DNA of 64,000 nucleotides from Tanypteryx hageni. Its lineage: Eukaryota; Arthropoda; Insecta; Odonata; Petaluridae. This document shows, one piece after another, positions 42,770 through 54,099 of the stretch (the stretch's first letter is position 1; every line of letters begins with the position of its first letter). Position numbers and translations under genes: made by a program. Location: contig CM054118.1 of the NCBI GenBank assembly GCA_028673005.1, positions 85,685,855 to 85,749,854 of the forward strand, written 5' to 3'. The notes below the pieces were generated by a model. It saw only the letters and a program-made list of their open reading frames with translations, searched no databases and had not been told where the DNA came from.

Positions 42770-45564
42770 TTATAGATTTTGGTCTACGTTTAGTGGCAGT
42801 TTAGAGCGGTTTCTGAGTTTCAATCGATCCGTCGAGATGGAAATTCGATCGATTCGATATCGAGGAGAAAAAATATCTTGAGCCAAAGGAACTCTAATGA
42901 GTACCGCGTGATAATGACCTGCTTGACCGCTGGAGACCTCCGCCACTCCCTCCGCGCCACCTTTCTGACCCTCAGCCTCTTTGATCCGCGTAGACACGCC
43001 CTCTGCCTCGTCCGCGAACTCCGGGTTCGTGACGATCACGGCGTTGTTGGCCACGTCGTGCACGCGTGCCGGATCGTACGTCTCTGGCAGCACCGTGTAC
43101 TGCAGTTTGGGGTAGCGGTCCTTCTCGTAGGTCAGCTCGTGGTCGTCGTCGTAGCTGGGGATCCCGGCGCCGGCGGAATTGTCGGCGATTGCGTCGCTTT
43201 CGATGACGACACCCTCGTCGGATTCGTCGCTCGCGGCGCCGGAGTTGCCCTACGGTGCGACAACGTAAATTCTCAAAAATCCAACTGGAATCAATTCATT
43301 GAGCGCAACAGTAGCCGCGATTAAATAGGTCTCAGCTAATGGCATCTGATGGCCAAATAAAGAGTTATGTCGTAGTGCTGACCCTCCAACCAGTTTAAAA
43401 TGAGTCGACCTCCACTTACGCTTAAATGGAAACTCTTTGAGGGAAGGGCCATGCATTAACCTCAAGAATCAATAACCGATGAAACCGCTAGAAATTACAT
43501 GGAATGCACTTATTTTACATATTTAACGTAGTCGTCAGACTTATTTATAAAGGCACTCCTGGCAACCATCTCGAAGATTAGTAATCTTCGCTTTCTAATT
43601 GCGCTGGAATTCTCATGAAACTTATAATGAAATCTGATGAAAATCCATGGAGTCCTCAGCAAAATTTTAATTATTCTTTTAAAAATGCTCTCTGGTTGCA
43701 TGTATTTTTTCCGGTTCTGGAAAATAAATAAATGTTTTAAAGAAGAGACGATAGACATTTTAATTCAACAGGGATTTTCGATTTTCGATTTGTGGCTGAA
43801 AACAGTCAAGCACTTCAAAAATACTTGTTTCAGTTATCTTCAATAGCCACTCAACAAGGTTTTAGAAAAACCAGATGCGAATTTCGGCTATAATAACATT
43901 TAATAATACGTGCCTTTGTGGTTACATAACCATAAGGATACTGAATTACAGTATCGAGAGCGATGGCTACCATTCATTTATATCTTTTAATGCTGTGTTC
44001 ACGCGTAAATTCAATTAACATCTATATGATATAGCTCCCATACCTCTCCCGATTCATTCTCCACCTCAACTTCTTCCCCCACGTCCTCCTCGAAATCCAC
44101 CTTGCTCCCATCTTTCTCCGACGACTGCACGCCCGCCTCCTTGGCCTCTACCTCCGCCACGGCGGCAGCGTGAGCCTCCAGCGCCGCCTGGTGGAGGCGC
44201 AGGTGAGCCTCCCTAGCCGCGGCCACCTCTGGGGTGTCCTCGACTGGCGTGGGCAGTTTGCCCACTATGGAGGCCGGTACGAGCGTGGGGGCAGACGCCG
44301 CGTAATAATGCAAGCCAGAGTTCTGGTCCCGAGAGACGACGGTGCCGGCTCCGGGGGTCGAAACGGGAACCTCGTTGGTGGCGGCGTGGTACCCGCTCTT
44401 GTCAGCTATGTACTGCACGGTAATGGCCCTTCCGATAGGGTCCAAATAGCTGTAAGATCCTCGAACTGTTCCATCGGATGTTCGGGATTCGATTCTGGCT
44501 TGGTCGGGGATACTGTACCTGGTCAACAAGGAGAAATTCTCCCTATAAATAATTGTTAAGGATAATTCATAACATATATCTATTTAAAGTAATTCTTTAA
44601 TGGAAGATCTTGCGAGAACAATTCAGCATTTTAGTGACGAAAACGGAGAGTAAAGATGAAACACAATTAATTACTTTCGCAACACATCACCGTTATTTGT
44701 AACCATCACACTAATCTATATGGAAATTTAATTGCGACTTATCTTAATTAACGATGTAGCGGAGATATTTTCATTTCTATTCGGCATTACCTGAAAGTAA
44801 TTGTTTAAAATCTAAAGAAAAACTATCATAATTTTTCAATGAATCCAAAATATTGGTCAACTGCGACTCCTTTAGTGTAGTTTAATCAGTTGTCAGTATA
44901 GCCTGAGCTATTAAAATGGTTTATGCAAGCCAAATAGACAATTCCAGCATTTTTTTAAATGCTCCATGAGCTTTCGTGACAATATCATTAAGATTTAAGT
45001 ACATCAACGTAAGCATGTGAGCATATGAAACAATCCATCATCCCGCCGTTTCTATTTTCCGCAAAACTAAAATGTCACGAGTTCAAGTCCCTCCAAGGCC
45101 AGAGAGACCACTCTTTTCCAAGTTCTCCCGTTCGAAATCCTTCTAACTACTCACACACGTTTCCCATAAAGTTATCGTACAACTCCATTAGTCTCTTTCC
45201 AGCTTCCTTCGAAGAAGGAGCGCCAGAGCTGTCGCGAGGGACACTTTAAACCATTATCGTACGTCAGGCTCATTTTCTCTCACCCGAAGAGGAATTGCCC
45301 CCTCCCGTCCTGCGAGTGGAACTGAGTGGCCTCCTGAAAGTCCACCACCCTCAAGAGAGGCTTCTGTGGGGCGGCGGGGGCGGCGGGAACAGCGGGGGCG
45401 GCGTGGGCGGCGGGAACAGCGGGGGCGGCGGGGGACTGGGGCACGATGTGGATGGGGGCGGAGTATGGAATGACTCCTCCGCCCAAGCCGTATGCCACCC
45501 CCGGATGAAGGAAGTAGATATTGGGGGCCGCGGAGGCGATGCCTAGAAGAGCTGCGATGCACAC
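42770..45564 (-). CDS. gene 3: CPR-family cuticular protein with Rebers-Riddiford chitin-binding domain
   Basis: Coding exons are 45564-45284, 44542-44044 and 43249-42770; together they make 1260 nt (419 residues plus stop). The junctions are phase 2 (CGG|GTGAGA to TATAG|GG) and phase 0 (GAGAG|GTATGG to CCGTAG|GGC). Exon A holds the rest of a signal peptide (VCIAALLGIASAAP), then a Gly/Tyr segment and APAVPAA repeats usual in cuticle proteins. The chitin-binding domain crosses the first junction, GRGQFLFG then GENFSLLTRYSIPDQARIES. It continues as GSYSYLDPIGRAITVQYIAD and KSGYHAATNEVP, matching the spacing G-x8-G-x6-Y-x-A-x3-GY-x7-P; the usual Glu is Lys. The C-terminal part is acidic and unusually long (VEVENESGE, SDESDEGVVIESD, YPKLQYTVLPETYDPARVHD). 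The initiator exon, typically a few codons, lies upstream and was not identified. Secretion into the cuticle and chitin binding follow from the family. Confidence 0.9.
43250..44043 (-). other. intron of gene 3 carrying a repeat-family fragment
   Basis: The intron is AT-rich. From about 43788 to 43885 it holds GTGGCTGAAAACAGTCAAGC, CTTCAATAGCCACTCAACAA and AACCAGATGCGAATTTCGGC, a piece of the interspersed family seen at 11957 and 17936. Confidence 0.6.
44543..45283 (-). other. intron of gene 3
   Basis: AT-rich DNA between the two exons that share the chitin-binding domain. At about 45077 GAGTTCAAGTCC resembles a pol III B box, but no accompanying A box or tRNA fold was found. A 74-codon + strand frame here has no domain. 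Confidence 0.6.
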
Positions 45565-45968
45565 CTGCTCGAGTGTTGCGAAGACAGAGCTGTAAGTGCA
45601 TTTACATACAAACACATAAAATTGCATAGATTTACACGAAAATTGGCGCGCTCTTTAAAAATATCTTTTCATTTGAGAGTATACCATCCAAAATAAATAA
45701 AAATATATTGAAACGGTTAACAGAGAAAATATTGCGGTTAAAATGGGCTATGGGGAAGAGGAAGAAGTGTTCGTCACAGAGAAAATAATTAAGTTTACAC
45801 GCGATAGCGTGGGGAAACAGGTGAAATATGACTGCGCGTTGGATAAAAGGAGTTATTCGAAGAAAGACCAGCGAGAAACAGCATTTCTGTGAAATAGCTG
45901 TAGCCGGCGTAACATTCGCCGTTCTAGCAGATCTTAAAGGTAATTAATTAAATATCAACACATTTTCT

Positions 45969-46406
45969 TTATTTAGTCATATATTTCATAGTAAACAATT
46001 TAACTATCTCTTTATTCTTAGAAACAACACTTAATGACTCCAATGTTCTAACTCTTGAGAAAGCAACATATAGCCTTTGACTGAATACAGGTTTCGGAAG
46101 GTATAAGCAGATTCTGTCAAAAGTCTGTCCCTGTGACTTTCTGATGGTCATTGAAAATGCTAAACGTATAGGAAACTGTCTTCTTTTGAATTTTAAAGGC
46201 ATATTTGTATCATATGAAATGAGAGGTACGTGCGGTATGAGAATAGTATCTAGTTCAATCAATCTATTACACGGGTCTCTACGACGTGTCTTTGTAGATG
46301 CGTAATTGCCAATCTTGTTCCATTTCAGAGTCCCCGTGATGGCATAAGCGTTTTGTGCATATAGATAGATAAAACCTTTCTTTGGCAACGGACATGTTGA
46401 ACACAC
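45969..46406 (-). pseudogene. Helitron/Pif1-type helicase C-terminal fragment
   Basis: On the - strand the frame reads LKFKRRQFPIRLAFSMTIRK followed by SQGQTFDRICLYLPKPVFSQ and RLYVAFSRVRTLESL, ending KYMTK and a stop at 45969. These are the last helicase motifs (RRQFP...A.TI.KSQGQT and LYVA.SRV) of Pif1 helicases as found in Helitron transposons. The usual GQ before LYVA is reduced, and the upstream half is lost or frameshifted. Beyond the stop a small hairpin, CGGCG AATGTTA CGCCG, lies near 45910-45926, but a proper Helitron CTRR end is not evident. It lies just upstream of exon A of gene 3, probably in its first intron. Confidence 0.75.
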
Positions 46407-46529
46407 AGGTTCTCGTCCAATAACCGAAAAACATAGGGTGCGGTAATTACTTGGACGGGTGACCCCTTTGGAACAGTATTTTTTCCTATATAGATAGCAG
46501 CTGAACCTTGTACGGCAACATACCCAAAC

Positions 46530-46531
<2 letters not shown>

Positions 46532-46580
<49 letters not shown>
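46532..46580. repeat. (TA)n microsatellite
   Basis: A pure alternating TA run of about 49 bp, directly next to the Helitron helicase fragment. A phase-compatible candidate first exon of gene 3 (ATGATTTG|GTAAGT, - strand, 46619-46606) lies 25 bp beyond it, but the resulting signal peptide would contain Glu and Gln and is doubtful. Confidence 0.9.
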
Positions 46581-46582
<2 letters not shown>

Positions 46583-46639
46583 CGGCCTACATTTGTGGTA
46601 AAATTACTTACCAAATCATTCAAGAGAGAGAAAGAGAGA

Positions 46640-48670
46640 TACATATACGTTCAGCTGACGAAAATTTTATATTCATAATCTGCTGTAGATAATAAATGTT
46701 TAATTTCATTGGATTTCAACTCTTGCCCATTGATTCCCAGCGGTAGGAGTATGATTCTTAAGCCAACTATCGTACGAGTCCATATAGAGGATCGATGGAA
46801 GAAGACAATCTGCAAATCAGCTGATTATCTCAAAATCTTTCCTCTCATTTAGTCCCAAGAAAATTAAATTTGCAGCTTAGTAATTACATTTTTGTTTTCT
46901 ATGACATTATGTTCTATAATTGATAAAATTTATTCCGACTAATATGAACTTAAGTTAATAAAAATCGCAAATATTAATCATTTTTAAGAGTGAGAATGCT
47001 ATTATATGGCTTTGTTGGGTAATACTTCAGTTAATTTGAACCTCAGCGCTTTCTGACATTCTGATTTATCACTTAAATAATTTCAAAGGCTCCAAGAGAT
47101 TAAATTCACCATGCGTGATTTTCCATTCTTCCTTTCGATGATGTCGATGCGCAATTGAAGAATGACGTAATGCATCCGTGAAAGCCTTTCGAGAAACACC
47201 AATGCAATAATCCCTTCCGAGGAGACATTGCTTAGCCCAAAACAATCAATCGAAATTAAAGTTATACTTAGGGAGCGTTCAGTCCATTAACTTTCCTCGA
47301 ACGGAATTATCACTCGCATTTTTGCATAGCGTAAGACTTTGAGAGTGGCAGTCTGCCCTTTCCGCAAGTATTTTAAATTGTGAGAATAGGAAAGAAACTT
47401 TTAATCTGCGCCGTAAACCTAAACAAATTGATATTCAGAAGTAAAAATCAAGTAGGCGACTTCGTTCTGGTATCATACTGCTATGCAAGTCTCTCATTTC
47501 GAGCTGTATATGGTATAGTGCATTTTTAATTTATTTAATATGAAACTATAACGCCGCTTCATAAATTCCATTCAAAAATGCTCTCCAACTGAATTAAAAC
47601 GTGCCATTGTATTGCTCCAGAGAAACGGATTAACGGGATCGCCACCGATAACGAAGCACCAGTTGTTCGATTATCCGGGAATCGCAAGACGAGCGTTTCC
47701 AAGCGCGATCATCGAGTTGGAACTCGGTTCCTTTCCGGATCTAATAACATATGAATGGCCCACGTCTTGCGAAAGAAGCGCCACGCCCGATGCGGGAAAA
47801 GAATGAATCATCGCGTGTCGGTAAATGCCACTCGCCGAAAATGAGTCGCGCGCGCGTGCTTTGTTATTCAGACACGCTCGAGACAGAATTGGGCATTCTT
47901 CTTTTTGAAGGATCGAATACATAAGCGCGAGATGACGCGAGTGCTTACTCGTTTCTAAGGCGTTACGTGGTTCAGAATTTGGAACTGCACATTTTTTTTC
48001 TGGGTTTTTACACAGAATTTCCTAAAAAGACCATTTTAGCATCTAATTTCATTATTAAATACGGTCTTGGTTATAGCAGAAACGTTGAAAGTAAAACCAT
48101 TTTTTCCGTAATGTTGGTGATTTACGTCTTCCAACCCAGCCCGCCCAGAATATGCGTCACTTTGCAATCCTTTAGCATTGAATTCGTCCTTTTCTCCTAA
48201 GGATCTACTTCTACGCATCTCGGGAGGTTAATCAACAACTCTTGTCTACTGTTATGCATCGTAAAAATTACCACCTCGTGCATCAAGTTCAATTTACAGC
48301 TAAGTATGCCTCACATTTTTCAATTATGCATTCGAAATGGTTTTCTTCGGCGGTGACTTTCTGCCACACTGCATATAATATTAATTTTAAACATTACGTT
48401 AATTTACTCATTTTGGAGAAAATGACTCATACATCCGCTAAGCGATAAACGAAAACGGCCATAAGTTGTCTCTATGTGAGGAAAAATAACTTCACGCAAA
48501 TGTTTATAATTTCATCATTTATCCGAAAATCGACGCACAAAAATATAATAATTTACCTGTAAATTACTCCCAAAATATAAATTTAGCCTTACTATTTGTA
48601 TTAGTGACCTGCCGACCGATTTACGTCCTGCTGTTAATTGTAAAAGGGATTTTTCGGCGATTGACGTTCT
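46640..48670. other. non-genic DNA with a CpG-rich patch at 47.6-47.9 kb
   Basis: No gene is supported. The patch at 47620-47940 is CpG-rich (GAGTCGCGCGCGCGTG, GCAAGACGAGCG) and could be a regulatory element of gene 3, whose promoter should lie on this side. Frames in it carry no domain. Confidence 0.35.
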
Positions 48671-48674
48671 CATT

Positions 48675-49000
48675 ATGCGTAAGATTCCGGTAAAAATGAC
48701 CCAACTTCCTCAAAGACTTCAAGAGCGGGCATCAGAACACGTTAATGGCGCTAAAAGAGTCGCGTACTTTCCAGTCACTCGAGAGAAGGTCGTTAAACTC
48801 GAAAACCGCGAGGCACTCGTTCCGCGAGCCAACGCACAACGGCTCCGAGACGGCGATGCGCGCATCTTCCGCGCACCAGCGAATCCCGTGTGCGGTAAAG
48901 CAGCACTGGCAAGCCCTCCACCCACTCACGCATCACTTACGTACACCGATACGGCTCCATAGACTTCGGTACTCTCCGAGGTGAGCGGTTTGCTAAATGC
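48675..49000. other. CpG-rich patch with a - strand splice-donor consensus
   Basis: Overlapping frames on both strands reflect base bias. On the - strand GGTGTAC|GTAAGTGATG (donor about 48940) is a strong donor and could end a 5' exon of a - strand gene such as gene 3. No signal peptide precedes it. Confidence 0.3.
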
Positions 49001-50630
49001 CACATTTCGGTTGCAGACGCATGAATAAAATCAGCTGGTATAAAATACGCATTAAATGATTTTTGTATGCTGAATCAGTGACAGCTATAAAAGCATCAAC
49101 CATGTGGTAGGTTATACTACAGAATTTTAAACACATTTAGTTGATTTCAAATGAAATTGCAAGGCATAAAAGCAGAAGACTATGTAGGATTCATAAGTGC
49201 TTGACGCCCTTGATTGCTGGAGTTGAGAAATTCAGATTTAGATGGTAACTTAAATATAAAATTAATAATAACTCTCTTCTCCTATTTTTTATAAATAATA
49301 AAAAGATACACCAAAATTTGAATCGCAATTCGGCACCAATTACCGATGTGAAAATCTCTTCATTTTGGCGTTACGTCGTTTACTTGATTTGTCAAATTGT
49401 TCGTGAATGACCACATCTTCTCTATCTAGCATTGCTGCGTTTGCCAAAATAAAGAAAACCCTCTCTTTTCCTTATCCGTTAATAAAATTTCTTTCTGAAT
49501 TTTCTGAAGTACGTGGGATTAAGTATTAAGGGGAGCTTGGCTAACATTCCCGTAAGACTTTATGCGAAGAAATTCATTCTATTTTCATAATTTATCGAAT
49601 AATTATTTTATTTTAAATTGCGCGATTATTAATACAGCTTTTGCGTTATTAATACATAATTATTTTAATATTGTTCTGGACATTTTTTATACTGCTTAAA
49701 AATAAACCTCGTCTTCAACAAGTTCCTCATTCCTAACGCAGATACTTAAGTAATTCAGTCACCCATTGAACAAATGGTTTAAAAAACAGTGATATACCAG
49801 TTATCGTGTTTAAATATTCAAAATATTCTAATATTTCTCGATGGAGATGTATCGGAGGCTCAACTGCACCAAACAAAGTTTATGTCTGTATAATGGCTTG
49901 GGATTACAATCGCTTCAAAACAGCATGACGGCACACTTGTGCAAAGTGAAAAATCGATCGAACGCGAGGGACTCGCACACAACAGATTCGCTCTTATTTC
50001 TCTGCGGCCCATCATCCGAAATCTCTCTCCCTTCTCCGTCTGCTCACACTCAATTATCCGTGTCGCGAGAAAAGATTCGGTCGAGTGAGAGGCAAAAGGA
50101 GACGGGAGCACCGACCGACGGAGGCATTCAGAAAAGCGAAAAAAGAAGAGCGCGGAGAATCGTTCTCATTCGTGATCTCATAACCGACGGGCAGCTCCGT
50201 GATGACGATGGAATTTTCCTACTTGGAAGATCATGCTCCCAGCCTCCGTCGCCTCTCCCGAAGGACTGCAGCCCTTCGTGAGGCGCGTTTACACTTTTTG
50301 CTATATTTCACTATAGTTCTACTATAGATAAATGTTAATAAGAAAAGTCTTGAAATTGCAGGTATGTTATTTTCACCTTTCTTACCAGTTCTGGCGATTC
50401 AAGAAATGTAAATAACATATAGAGCGTGCTTTGAGGATCTCATTTCGAGCAATAAATCGACAACGTGGAATAAAATGAAAGAAGGCGCGCGAAAGTTTGA
50501 TGAGAAGAAAAGTATAGAACGGAAACGAATGTGAGAGAGAAACCTAAGATGCAAATGAGAGGAGAGGGAGAGAGAAAATTGAGAAGAAAGACTAAAAGAT
50601 CCGATTTCATTCATAGACCACGCAAAGCGA
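49001..50630. other. AT-rich DNA grading into purine-rich sequence
   Basis: No gene is supported. From 49950 to 50280 the sequence is GC-richer, with a 146-codon frame (49841-50281) of mixed composition and no domain. Confidence 0.35.
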
Positions 50631-50639
50631 TCTGAGATA

Positions 50640-51360
50640 TGCCTGAGAATGCCGAGATGGACGATGCGAAACGACGGCGAGGGATTCGAAATCAGGAAAG
50701 GAGAAGAGGCGGCAAGTGAAAGGAAATGCGAAAAGATGAAAGAGGATAGAGAAAGGAGGAGAAGGATAGATGGAGGGAAGGAGATAGTGAGAGAGAAAGG
50801 GAGAGAGTTAGAGATAGGGGAGAAAAGTAGAGGGAGGGAGTGAGAGAGAGAGAAGGAGGAGGGATAGAGAAGGGAAGGATGGAAAGAGATATGGGGAGAG
50901 GTAGAGTGGGAGGGAGAGGAATAGATGGAGGGAGATAGTGACAGGGAATGGGAGAGTGTTAGAGAGAGGGGAGAAAAATAGAGGGAGGGAGTGAGAGAGA
51001 GAGATGTAGGAGGGAATGGGAGGGAGGGAGTGAGAGAGAGAGATGGAGGAGGGAGAGAGAAGGGGAGGAATGAAAGAGATGTGGGGAGAGGTAGAGTGAG
51101 AGGGATAGATGGAGGGAGGGAGATAGTGAGAGGGAAAGATATAGAGTAAGGGAGAAGGGAGAAAGGAGAGGGAGGGAGAGAGAGACGGAGAGAAAGGGAG
51201 GGAGGGAGCGATAGAGAGAGAGAGATGGAGGAGGGAGACAGGGGATATGGGAGAGAGAGAGACGGAGGATGGAGAGAGAGGGTAAAGGAGGGGGATAGTG
51301 AGAGAGAGAAAAGATGAAGGGGGAGGGAGGGAGAAAGTGAAAGAGAAAGAGGGAGAGGTA
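50640..51360. repeat. 0.7 kb polypurine (GA-rich) tract
   Basis: Almost only A and G on the + strand, built of degenerate GGGAGGGAGTGAGAGAGAGA-type units with local recurrences about 60-170 bp apart (for example AGATGGAGGAGGGAGAGAGA). The 222-codon Ser/Pro/Leu-rich - strand frame is a shadow of the repeat. Confidence 0.85.
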
Positions 51361-51399
51361 GCTGTCAGATCGAATGAATAGCCTCCAGTGCAGATGACA

Positions 51400-52060
51400 C
51401 CACCTTCTTTTTCCCTTCGACTAGCGATACGTGAGGATCCGCAGCCCGCCATCGCATTCGCGAAGATGGCTCTCAAATGTTTACCACCTGTGAGGAGTGC
51501 GAGAAATTGTTTGATTGCATTAGAATTTAGAGAACTCTTTTATAAAGTTTCTGTAGAGCAGTTATAATAATGGGTTTAAATAATGTCATTCAGAATATCT
51601 TTAGCAACTTTATCCGTTAAATTTTTATTACTCTTAATCGAATTTCAATTTTCATCTGTAATGAATTCTCGAAGTGATGGGAAGATTGGTTTCAGTGCTC
51701 TTGTGTACTAAATTTCGAAAAGGTAAAAGACCCCTGGTTGTTTGTGTTTATTTTTATGGATAAGGTGAGAATTGATGAGCAACCATGAATGACACGACTA
51801 CTCAAAAATTTGAAATTTGAAAATATTTTCTGGCGCTATACTTGAATTGCATTACTGAAAAATAAACAACTATTTACACAGTCCCCTATTAGTTTTTCAT
51901 ATTTATTTTTATGTCTTCGTAAAAAACTGACTTTAAATTGAAAATCAACTATAAATTTAATTAATAGAACTTTAAATGGTAGAATGCAATTCATACTGCT
52001 GCAAATGCAAAAGCAATCATTCACCAAATGGTTTAAGCGTGTAGAAAAATATGTTAACAC
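51400..52060. other. AT-rich DNA, no feature
   Basis: Nothing coding or repetitive was recognised between the polypurine tract and the hAT element at 52069. Confidence 0.3.
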
Positions 52061-52068
52061 TCCATGAG

Positions 52069-52303
52069 CAGTGGCGGATTTGGAAATTTCCCGCCCCTAG
52101 GCCAAATTACTTTTCCGCCCCCTTTTTGGTGCTTTGTTCCTAAAAAGTTGCTCATGTATATGGTTTTTCTGCACATTCGTCCGTCTGCGAATCATAATTA
52201 ATCCATCAAAAGTCTGCATAATAATAATAATTTTTTATTCCTGCCCCGAAATCTCGCCACCCTAAGCATTGCCTACTTAGACCTTATTACAAATCCGCTA
52301 CTC
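52069..52303. mobile_element. hAT-type MITE, 235 bp
   Basis: The left end is CAGTGGCGGATTTG; the reverse complement of the right end is GAGTAGCGGATTTG; 12 of 14 bases match. TCCATGAG is duplicated perfectly at 52061-52068 and 52304-52311. Inside, CCGCCCCTAGGCC and CCGCCCCC words near the left match the CAGTGGCGGAT class of hAT MITEs. Confidence 0.8.
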
Positions 52304-52429
52304 TCCATGAGAATACATTAACAATTAAGTTTGGATTTCTAGAAATAATATTTTTGCTTTGGCGTAAAAGGTGCATGTGAATAAATTTGATCGATTCTCC
52401 AAAACTGTTGCCGAACCGCCCAATCACCG

Positions 52430-52890
52430 TGTGCATAATTTATTTTCAGGAATGACGGCACCGGGCAAATATTCTCTCGGCAAGGGAAGAAGACAGGTCA
52501 CGGAGGAGCACGCGAATGGTGCGCCGCGGTGGGTCGCGGGAGCGCCACCTAGAGTGACGATGCCTCGGAATTTGCCGGTCGTTTCCTGCATCGGATCTAC
52601 TGCCAACGAATCACGCTCTTGATTTGGTGCCCGAATTGCGAGAGGCCGGTTGGGAATTCAGATGCGATCGGAGCGAAAAATGCGAATGCGACGAAACGAA
52701 ACACCCAATGGCAGCGGCGGCACAAGCGCCAATCGCTCCTTCTATTTTACGTTTTCTGCTACGGGAACGCACGTCTTTCGAACACGCGCGACCGGTGTGC
52801 GTTGGAGATTTGAACGACCGTAACGACAGCGGAGTTGTAAATGGACTTTGGCTCGCGAAAAACGAAACATTACTAAAGAGTTTGTGATTT
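52430..52890. other. CpG-rich patch, possible exon or regulatory element
   Basis: A good + strand acceptor (TTTATTTTCAG, 52440-52450) opens a frame MTAPGKYSLGKGRRQVTEEH to a stop at 52622, but no domain or donor partner supports it. The patch contains AGCGCCACCT (52541-52550), which on the - strand is a CTCF-type core. A second such core, AGCGCCATCT, lies at 53744-53753. Confidence 0.35.
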
Positions 52891-53944
52891 ATCATTAAGC
52901 TGTCCTAGTATTTATACGTTTTCAGTTGATGCATGGGCATGTAGAGAGGCAATTCTCGTGATTGTGCATATCATCTGTGCATATGGATTTGAACTTTCAT
53001 CGTGTTACGCTGATTATATGAGAATAGCAAATTTTCGTTTGGCGCCAAGGTAAGAGCGAAAATTTCGAAAAGAATTATCATTTTCTGAACAAACGAAAAG
53101 GATTAAGTTATGGATATTACTTCTACTTGGAAGTTAAAAATACAGCAAATCGACGCCTACAAAAACGTACCAAAACATTGTAAATATATCTTGATCATGC
53201 ATTGCAAATCAAACGTTTTCAAAATGTTGTTGCTTACAATGAATATTATAAGATTTACAGATATAATTTTATGTGAAAATTTAGAAATACTTCGATATAA
53301 AACGTTTGACTTTCTGTTTCTACAAGTTCTTTTGATTGAATCTCGTGAATAAAAAGCTTTATCTTGACTTCCATTGGAATAATTTCCTTAGAGATAGAAT
53401 CAATAATCTTTCAACACTTACGGCTAACAGCTAGGCTGCAACTGCTGTGGTTCAACGAATCTTCATTTATGGACCAAAACTCTACTCCCGTTGATTTAAA
53501 TAATAAATTCTTCAAGATATAATTTCCAAGCAGCCGAAATTCACAAGTCTAAAAATAATTCGACCTACGGTTTATAAACGCTCATCTTAGATCTGATGGG
53601 GAAGCCCATGCGAATTTAATTCCACAACCGCTCTAGAATTAACAAAATACTCCTCCTGAAGGCATCCTATGAAAGCGTTTATCATGAGAGAATCAAGAAC
53701 TTCAAATTTATTTAGAGCATCTGTCGTGATTTAAACTGCTACAAGCGCCATCTGATAGAAAGATAGATAAGCGTCTTTATTCGGACGAAATTTGGATCAA
53801 AGGTTCCATTCTTACCTTTAACCCTTCGTCAATATCATGAATATTTTTAAAATAGTATTACAGTAAACAGTACATAAAAACATTCAAACTATGAAAATAT
53901 ATATGTGATGTTCATTTCGAAGATGAGGTAGGATGTAAAAGATG

Positions 53945-54095
53945 CTTTAGGAGGGGGATGAGGGCAGGGGAGAGGGCGGGAGAATTTTGGGTCAGAGAGA
54001 TAGTGAGAGGAATTTCGGAGGAGAGGAATGCAGAAGAGAGGAAGGGAAGGAGAGGAAATGGAGGGGGAAGGAGAAGATGGGGAGAGAGAGGGAAA
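53945..54095. repeat. short polypurine tract
   Basis: A 150-bp G/A-rich run (GGAGGGGGATGAGG, GAGAGGAAGGGAAGG) similar in kind to the tract at 50.6 kb. The 72-codon frame over it is a composition artefact. Confidence 0.75.
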
Positions 54096-54099
54096 AGTG

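Noticed and set aside
42878..44559. Plus-strand frames of 148 and 129 codons across gene 3
   Set aside because: They are antisense to the phased exons carrying the chitin-binding domain.
46606..46619. ATGATTTG|GTAAGT as first coding exon of the cuticle gene
   Set aside because: The phase fits an acceptor at 45589, but the joined start would put Glu and Gln in the middle of the signal peptide; the 45564 acceptor gives a cleaner one. Left open, not annotated.
48675..48984. Overlapping frames of 65-95 codons on both strands
   Set aside because: All reading frames are open because of GC bias; no one frame shows domain or codon evidence.
50808..51476. 222-codon minus-strand Ser/Leu/Pro-rich frame
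   Set aside because: It is the complement of the GA-rich simple tract; open because CT-rich triplets rarely make stops.
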